A stretch of DNA of 25,063 nucleotides. Origin: a virus. Made by a program: the position numbers and the translations under genes. The notes beneath the pieces are model-generated. The model was not told the DNA's origin. It made no database searches and worked only from the letters and a program-made list of their open reading frames with translations. Shown piece by piece: positions 23,001 through 25,063 of this stretch (position 1 is the first letter of the stretch; each line of letters opens with the position of its first letter). The DNA lies in IMG/VR virus record IMGVR_UViG_3300024264_000161, positions 1 to 25,063 of that record; one strand, given 5' to 3'.

Positions 23001-24551
23001 CCAGTTTGCAACTTTTGTACCGAACTCAAGAACTGGTGTAATAAGTTTTAATACAGCCTCGCCAATTGGAGCAATAGCAACTTTAAGTTGTTCTAGTGCA
23101 GAGGTGAATCTCATTGTTGAAGACCCTGCAATTTCACCTAACTCTCTGTCTGCTAGTGCTGCAAGTTCTGCGGTAGATGTGGTAGTCAATTCAATAACTC
23201 GTTGTGCCTGTGATGCGTCATCAGCGATGTTAGTAAAGAGAGCACCCATCCTAGCAAACTGACGCTTACCAAATAGATCAGATAGTAGTTTCTGGGTATC
23301 TAAATCAGACAGACCCTCCATGGCCTGAGCCAAAGAATTAATCATGCCCATGAGGTCTCCCTCATTATCTTCTACGATTGCATTTAGGTTGATGCCTAGT
23401 TCCCCTGCTCTATCCCGTGCCGCCTTTGCTGGGGTGATCAACCGTGCTAGAGATGTTTTGAGTGCGTTGGCTGCCTCATTTGCTCCAATGCCGCCCTCAC
23501 GCATAGCGGTAAGCATAACTGCTAGGTCTTGAATGTCGCCACCAAGACCCTGAATAACAGGAGCAACTAAAGGAATAGACTCTGTAACGTCAGAGAGTGC
23601 TAAGACAGTTTGGTTCTCAACAGCGTTGAGGAAGTTTACGGTGTCCTCTAGTTCTTGACCCTGAATCTTAAATGCAGAGTTTAGAGAGATCATTGTGTTT
23701 AGGGCTTGATCCTGACTAATCATACCCAAGGTAGCCAAATTGGTTGCTTGCCTTGTTACGTTAAGTAGTTCATCTCCTACCAAACCTGTAGCGGCTGCGT
23801 CTGCTGCTAGACCTGTGGTTTCTTTTGCTGTGAAGCCTAGGCGAGTCATCTCAATTGCTAATTCTTGTACGGCATCTGCCATTGCGTTGGTTTCATTAAT
23901 AGAAGTATCAAAGTCACCATAGACCCTCTTGAAGTTAATAACCTCACGCTCAAGATCCATAAATGCTTTGGCTGCCAGACCTGCGGCAATAGTCAAAGGA
24001 ACGGTAAAGCCAACCATCAACTGACGGCCTGCCCATTGCATGTTCTTACCCCAGTTGAGAATAGAGGTAGATCCCTGCTGCAATGCCCTGTTAAAGATAG
24101 ACAAACGCTGTGTGGCAATTTGCGAATCCGTCGCCATGCTCTTAATTGGTGAACTTCTGACAACTGTAGACATTCCATCAAGGTTTCTGCCTACCTCTTT
24201 GTATTTCCTATTTAGGAGATTTGCTTTTTGTACCGCCAAATCATAGGCTGTACCAGTTTTTGTAATGGACTGACGCATCGTGGTAAATGAATCAGAGATA
24301 CCTCGTGATGCCCCTGCAAGTGATTTGTCCAACAACTTTGTGTTGGAGGCCATTGTAACAATTTCATTATTAAAGCCTTTAAGTTGGGGCATGGAGGCTG
24401 CTAAACCTGCTCCTGCTACCCCCATATTTGCCATGGAGGTACCCGCCATGGTCTTCTGTAGAGTTGCTACCTGAGTCTGCAACGCACGGAGTTGAGCCTG
24501 CGCTTTGGCAGTCTCAATATTGATTCTGATATTAGCGTCTGTATCACTCAT
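17064..24551 (-). CDS. Tail tape measure protein
   Basis: 2495 residues, the longest gene. It sits directly after the chaperone pair, as in siphoviruses. Residues about 10-120 are helical, and about 175-480 match the TP901/PhageMin_Tail core (VGFTVPLTIAAGLAAKAFMD ... KQLLSDLFGKRQFARMG-like helices). A hydrophobic stretch lies near 520-560. The recurrent GG-VPG-GTGD-VPALLTPGEFVV motif is near 647-668. A second hydrophobic, Ala/Val-rich stretch lies near 1197-1254, and a Ser/Gly/Thr/Pro linker near 1825-1850. A long coiled-coil-rich C-terminal part follows. No lysozyme, NlpC/P60 or M23 peptidase domain is seen. Tape measures fix tail length at roughly 0.15 nm per residue, giving an estimate of about 370 nm. 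The start ATG overlaps a tiny upstream frame (TAATG). Confidence 0.95.
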   Translation of the reverse strand: MSDTDANIRINIETAKAQAQLRALQTQVATLQKTMAGTSMANMGVAGAGLAASMPQLKGFNNEIVTMASNTKLLDKSLAGASRGISDSFTTMRQSITKTGTAYDLAVQKANLLNRKYKEVGRNLDGMSTVVRSSPIKSMATDSQIATQRLSIFNRALQQGSTSILNWGKNMQWAGRQLMVGFTVPLTIAAGLAAKAFMDLEREVINFKRVYGDFDTSINETNAMADAVQELAIEMTRLGFTAKETTGLAADAAATGLVGDELLNVTRQATNLATLGMISQDQALNTMISLNSAFKIQGQELEDTVNFLNAVENQTVLALSDVTESIPLVAPVIQGLGGDIQDLAVMLTAMREGGIGANEAANALKTSLARLITPAKAARDRAGELGINLNAIVEDNEGDLMGMINSLAQAMEGLSDLDTQKLLSDLFGKRQFARMGALFTNIADDASQAQRVIELTTTSTAELAALADRELGEIAGSSTMRFTSALEQLKVAIAPIGEAVLKLITPVLEFGTKVANWFNDLGDNAKKALGFLTVGIGVVIPGLVMFIGLMGNLTGILLKGFQTILNLVPALRNLGGGAEYLSNEQLEAANAAAQLNTQESVLNSTLSAQATIVGNLVGQYNALATSMRGVPGGAGPAGKPPVKMATGGNVPGSGTGDRVPALLTPGEFVVKKSQADKHRGFLSALNGGSVKGFNEGGSVQVGGRTVPVGFDIGALDTRALEKKIAKALEWGVSEADIERIIAQSVEQGVTQGMSSKEGTKQVSEGMAKELGREGLGSRQKYNKDGELWTEKSHVMDPIRLSTKEVDAYAESIRASGDQATKAGKAQLELIDAVGASNVKVEQLGDAVLDLPSAVNQSLKGGGQMSGKAAKTALLDPDVLANTFNTQKEQWANYSTDMNLSQQEIDSGFAQIDAAQAEYEQHIRNISDDAIVVEQATTDLGENTVALNKVYEKSTQNTKGAFKEFQNEIKKGGKNIRLSLTEEGKRIAKAKGFGTKSDGVFQTSHGKVANRRTSTAAGALPDRGRRGNSAGVTNYQTVAMTQRGKAAAQAYEKGLQQELKGSDPYLAARDRNSPHPQAAIDGADDADSYEASRRAALEGSDPYTDAKQSEGLAGSPSQSNKRLEALQNKRAGTTQQAIVADQKVVAASNRQVAAQNRFATVTNVASAAMTNVAKGAKGFGKALLKGSGKLSAATGAMTGVVFAASMIPGPLQELSQQIMPATFGLMAVQQLLPLLKNPWVALAAAVVAAGVGIWYLNKTTQEAAEASAKYAKTMMGAREDIQKYSDQFGNLSNIEKEAQRKVQRETGESVDEESLSEAKGFIEAEVGKELIERVKSAQSNGGADEAARSLAQNLARQIGAGTISESLANAISYEVANAVGDQDIAIDSIMNVNEILGPNGNDYLKDPLRITTELLTSGWDMEEAMNNAGLQWDGLSWYTQVFMIAKGDGTVDLFAPQAAESAIQDLKIIEEGEAAIAEALATEAINAEEAKNQFAELAKLRSEYSSNDALKEAQTLYGDDWGDDQTIQFQERIIDSFKSSVNMELGKEKGEEFVEGINKATDDNLAAVDFLDPKSMETAKDQLENSLALWETDLGMAMGRDDTEGIAIAKAGIEEINGSLKSLRTYAEDLPNALNAVSSGLIDIEEGMDIDDLIGKWKEYKEEIPSAQWLMGQLEPEKPLYEAIFGDDALLGMPEEKANELKENMTTAMIEVTQAGGDIDDLFAMMDGDLQATAAAAKEFGHIFSEEFDNLPKKQQTDFILNFATDTLGWSDELVAWFEAQDPNTQKEFLLTVMTKYEEYGTPSAAMALADDDPWTARWIHRQNPSDLIRQGETDDDGKDPAPTKTPPTSSGSSGGSEPELDWLEQLLEDTKESKILYGKIVEEGKGSIIARKGYIQWLREKTGLTEEAIQELAKDKEARDRFKEMSKAKRDEYVQKSNNNAFRKERDDVRAREEEEAKKGTVQDELGDTLLSQTIQGNETLLTLYNGTNAEKKKATELGQRIVNLDSTQIDQQKKINDQIKQQNDYLLSQMKVSKMVTSMAIERAALGGKTLNDLQVDNNVYNKEAAWIRATQIEPQEELIEGQQDLIDGYEREIDKVQEVIDGYEREVEHKQRKIDLMNREDELRMRESDMLSHDLKLMGYQEETINDTYNARIDALTKVQQINQNIAKSQQTQLGLSDALSRGDIGAAAQAAAQMQSEQADFAAQAFSSSLETARDSAVNSLTGQDSGLTRDQIDDRQRVLEEQSYQNKLATLAISDEIYNIQEKIYGQEVLIEAQEVLISEANKNILGYQDQIALIEDGRLKTIEDIVKENDKQLAFAEWQIAAGTAEHDKAIGRAEQEFKALEDINNLELKSLEIEEAQGVQIKQNLDLMNSFGKATARAMKAIKSGEFDPVKYSEKVGKQSAALAKQMSSISFDATKYEGMIGPKTTASFNVSQTASPVSSGIMGGIAGNVTNNFMNNSVRVDAAGANANEVADIVIRRLEIDKTKNTGG
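18237..18290 (-). repeat. 42-base (14-residue) tandem repeat in the tape measure coiled coil
   Basis: The bases GTAGCCATCAAT (plus strand) occur at 18237-18248 and again at 18279-18290, a 42-base period. They encode two DGYERE-starting units (DGYEREIDKVQEVI and DGYEREVEHKQRKI). The period fits two heptads of coiled coil, so the repeat probably arose by duplication of one helical unit. Confidence 0.65.
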
Positions 24552-24568
24552 TATTCAGGCATCTCCAT
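24551..24568 (-). CDS. Five-codon leader frame before the tape measure (tentative)
   Basis: ATG GAG ATG CCT GAA TAA starts 5 bases after TGGTATAAT, and its stop overlaps the tape measure ATG as TAATG. If transcription begins at or beside this ATG, a five-residue leader peptide (MEMPE) would be made and ribosomes could re-initiate at the tape measure. GGAG in it is also a possible Shine-Dalgarno for the tape measure at 11 bases spacing. It may therefore be only a 5' untranslated region. Confidence 0.3.
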   Translation of the reverse strand: MEMPE

Positions 24569-24573
24569 GGTTC

Positions 24574-24582
24574 ATTATACCA
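24574..24582 (-). promoter_or_regulatory. Extended -10 promoter before the tape measure gene
   Basis: TGGTATAAT on the minus strand, the third copy of this nonamer set just before an ATG (5 bases here). It lies in the 41-base gap between the chaperone stop and the tape measure start. No convincing -35 box is seen. It would add transcription for the tape measure and tail-tip genes beyond read-through from the chaperones. Confidence 0.62.
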
Positions 24583-24592
24583 TAGAGAGTTT

Positions 24593-25063
24593 TTATCCTA
24601 AGGGATTTGAGGGAGCATTTTCATCGCCTTGAGTGAACCTTGCATATCCCATATCTTTGCCCATTTGGAAACCTTTTTGTGCTCCGTACCTTCCCTGCAA
24701 AGAAAGAATGTCATTAGCATCTTTAGCCGCACCACCCGATGAAACACGAGCCTGAATGTCCTCAAAGGTGGATGCTTTCTTTTGTTCTGCTTTCTTTGGC
24801 TGCGGCCTTCTACCTGTCTCTTTATCTAGATCAACTCCCTGCATGGCTGCCGCAAACTTTTTATCATTGTACTCCTGCTCACGCATACTTTCCAATATCA
24901 TAATAAGTTCAGCCATGCATAGGCTGTCTTCTAACTCTTCAAAGTTTTTCCATATACCTGATAGGAAAACTTGCGACTCTAACTCAGCGAGATCTAGTTC
25001 GTCCCAGGTAGTCCCGCCGCTGGGTTTCCCACTTCATCAAACTTAATTCCTGATGCGGCTTCT
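24593..25063 (-). CDS. Tail assembly chaperone, frameshifted long form (gpGT-like), 5' end cut
   Basis: The long form is read through a -1 slip at GGGAAAC (25024-25030) from the first chaperone frame into this frame, giving 143 codons after the slip. The joined product reads VGNPSGGTTWDELDLAEL and continues IWKNFEELEDSLCMAELI, a pattern seen in the second part of actinophage tail chaperones. The ATG at 24916 (MAEL) is not a separate start: the frame is open upstream to the slip, and the upstream residues are conserved in type. It contains an acidic, then Lys/Gln-rich, low-complexity end. Such long forms bind the tape measure and help recruit tail tube protein during tail assembly. Stop TAA, 41 bases before the tape measure start. 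Confidence 0.85.
24994..25063 (-). CDS. Tail assembly chaperone, short form (gpG-like), C-terminal end only
   Basis: The last 22 codons of the unshifted frame end in TAG at 24994-24996 (residues around KFDEVGNPAAGLPGTN). The rest lies beyond the right window edge. It overlaps the long form and shares its N-terminal region. Short and long forms are made in a fixed ratio set by the slippery site. Confidence 0.8.
   Translation of the reverse strand, partial: EAASGIKFDEVGNPAAGLPGTN
25024..25030 (-). promoter_or_regulatory. Programmed -1 ribosomal frameshift site GGGAAAC
   Basis: G GGA AAC in the zero frame (codons Gly-Asn) allows paired -1 slipping to GGG AAA, close to the lambda G/GT site GGGAAAG. 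Directly 3' a 5-bp stem (CCCAG/CTGGG, 25003-25024) could form, but it starts with no spacer, so a stimulatory role is uncertain. After the slip the second frame is open for 143 codons, whereas upstream it is closed by two adjacent TGA codons. Confidence 0.85.

Noticed and set aside
17287-24474. Many plus-strand open frames opposite the tape measure
   Set aside because: They arise from the codon pattern of a long helical gene; products are Ser/Ala/Leu-rich without motifs.
24593-24916. Separate 107-residue gene starting MAEL
   Set aside because: The frame is open upstream through typical chaperone residues to a canonical slip site, so it is the end of the frameshifted long chaperone.
1-25063. 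tRNA genes, CRISPR arrays, insertion sequences, integrase or attachment sites
   Set aside because: None was seen on reading; no cloverleaf-like or regularly spaced repeats, and no recombinase or transposase motifs. A tRNA scan would be needed to be certain.

Overview
The window is a stretch of a double-stranded DNA tailed-phage genome. Every credible gene lies on the minus strand and is read from right to left. A very long tape measure protein, a lambda-type frameshifted chaperone pair and several minor tail proteins, with no sheath gene, point to a siphovirus. Three promoter-like sites placed 5-7 bases before an ATG suit leaderless transcription, which is common in actinobacteria, and the tail and replication proteins look like those of actinobacteriophages. 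The host assignment is an inference. Base composition looks like the mid-40s percent GC by eye, which is low for a Streptomyces-type host, so a lower-GC actinobacterium is also possible.

Right part (about 25063 to 9663), tail module in transcription order: the end of the first tail assembly chaperone with a GGGAAAC slippery site and its -1 frameshift extension; a 2495-residue tape measure protein; a 216-residue distal-tail-like protein; a 1495-residue tail hub/minor tail protein; a 202-residue protein with an Ala/Pro linker; a 350-residue minor tail protein; a 50-residue small protein; and a 147-residue probable tail-tip protein.

Middle (9663 to 9075), the boundary: a 173-residue helix-turn-helix protein is followed by a 67-base gap. 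That gap holds a consensus promoter (TTGACA, 17 bases, TATAAT) with an inverted repeat over its -35 box.

Left part (9074 to 1), replication module: a 66-residue unknown, a 103-residue unknown just before the helicase, a DnaB-like helicase, a 29-residue zinc-knuckle microprotein, a 107-residue unknown, a CHC2/TOPRIM primase, a probable ssDNA-binding protein, a two-hairpin intergenic region, a 227-residue unknown, a DnaE-type DNA polymerase III alpha with an apparently complete PHP metal site, a MazG-like nucleotide pyrophosphohydrolase, and a RecA-like recombinase cut by the left edge. Together these could supply most of a replisome: primase, helicase, polymerase, ssDNA cover, nucleotide-pool cleaning and recombination.

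Genes are packed tightly. Many junctions are TAATG or ATGA overlaps, implying translational coupling, and initiation points appear to be few. The most interesting signals are the nonamer TGGTATAAT set 5-7 bases before an ATG at three places, the promoter/operator at the module boundary, and small genes below ordinary length cut-offs. I found no tRNA, CRISPR array, transposon, integrase or attachment site, and no wholly new multi-gene system that the sequence alone can establish.
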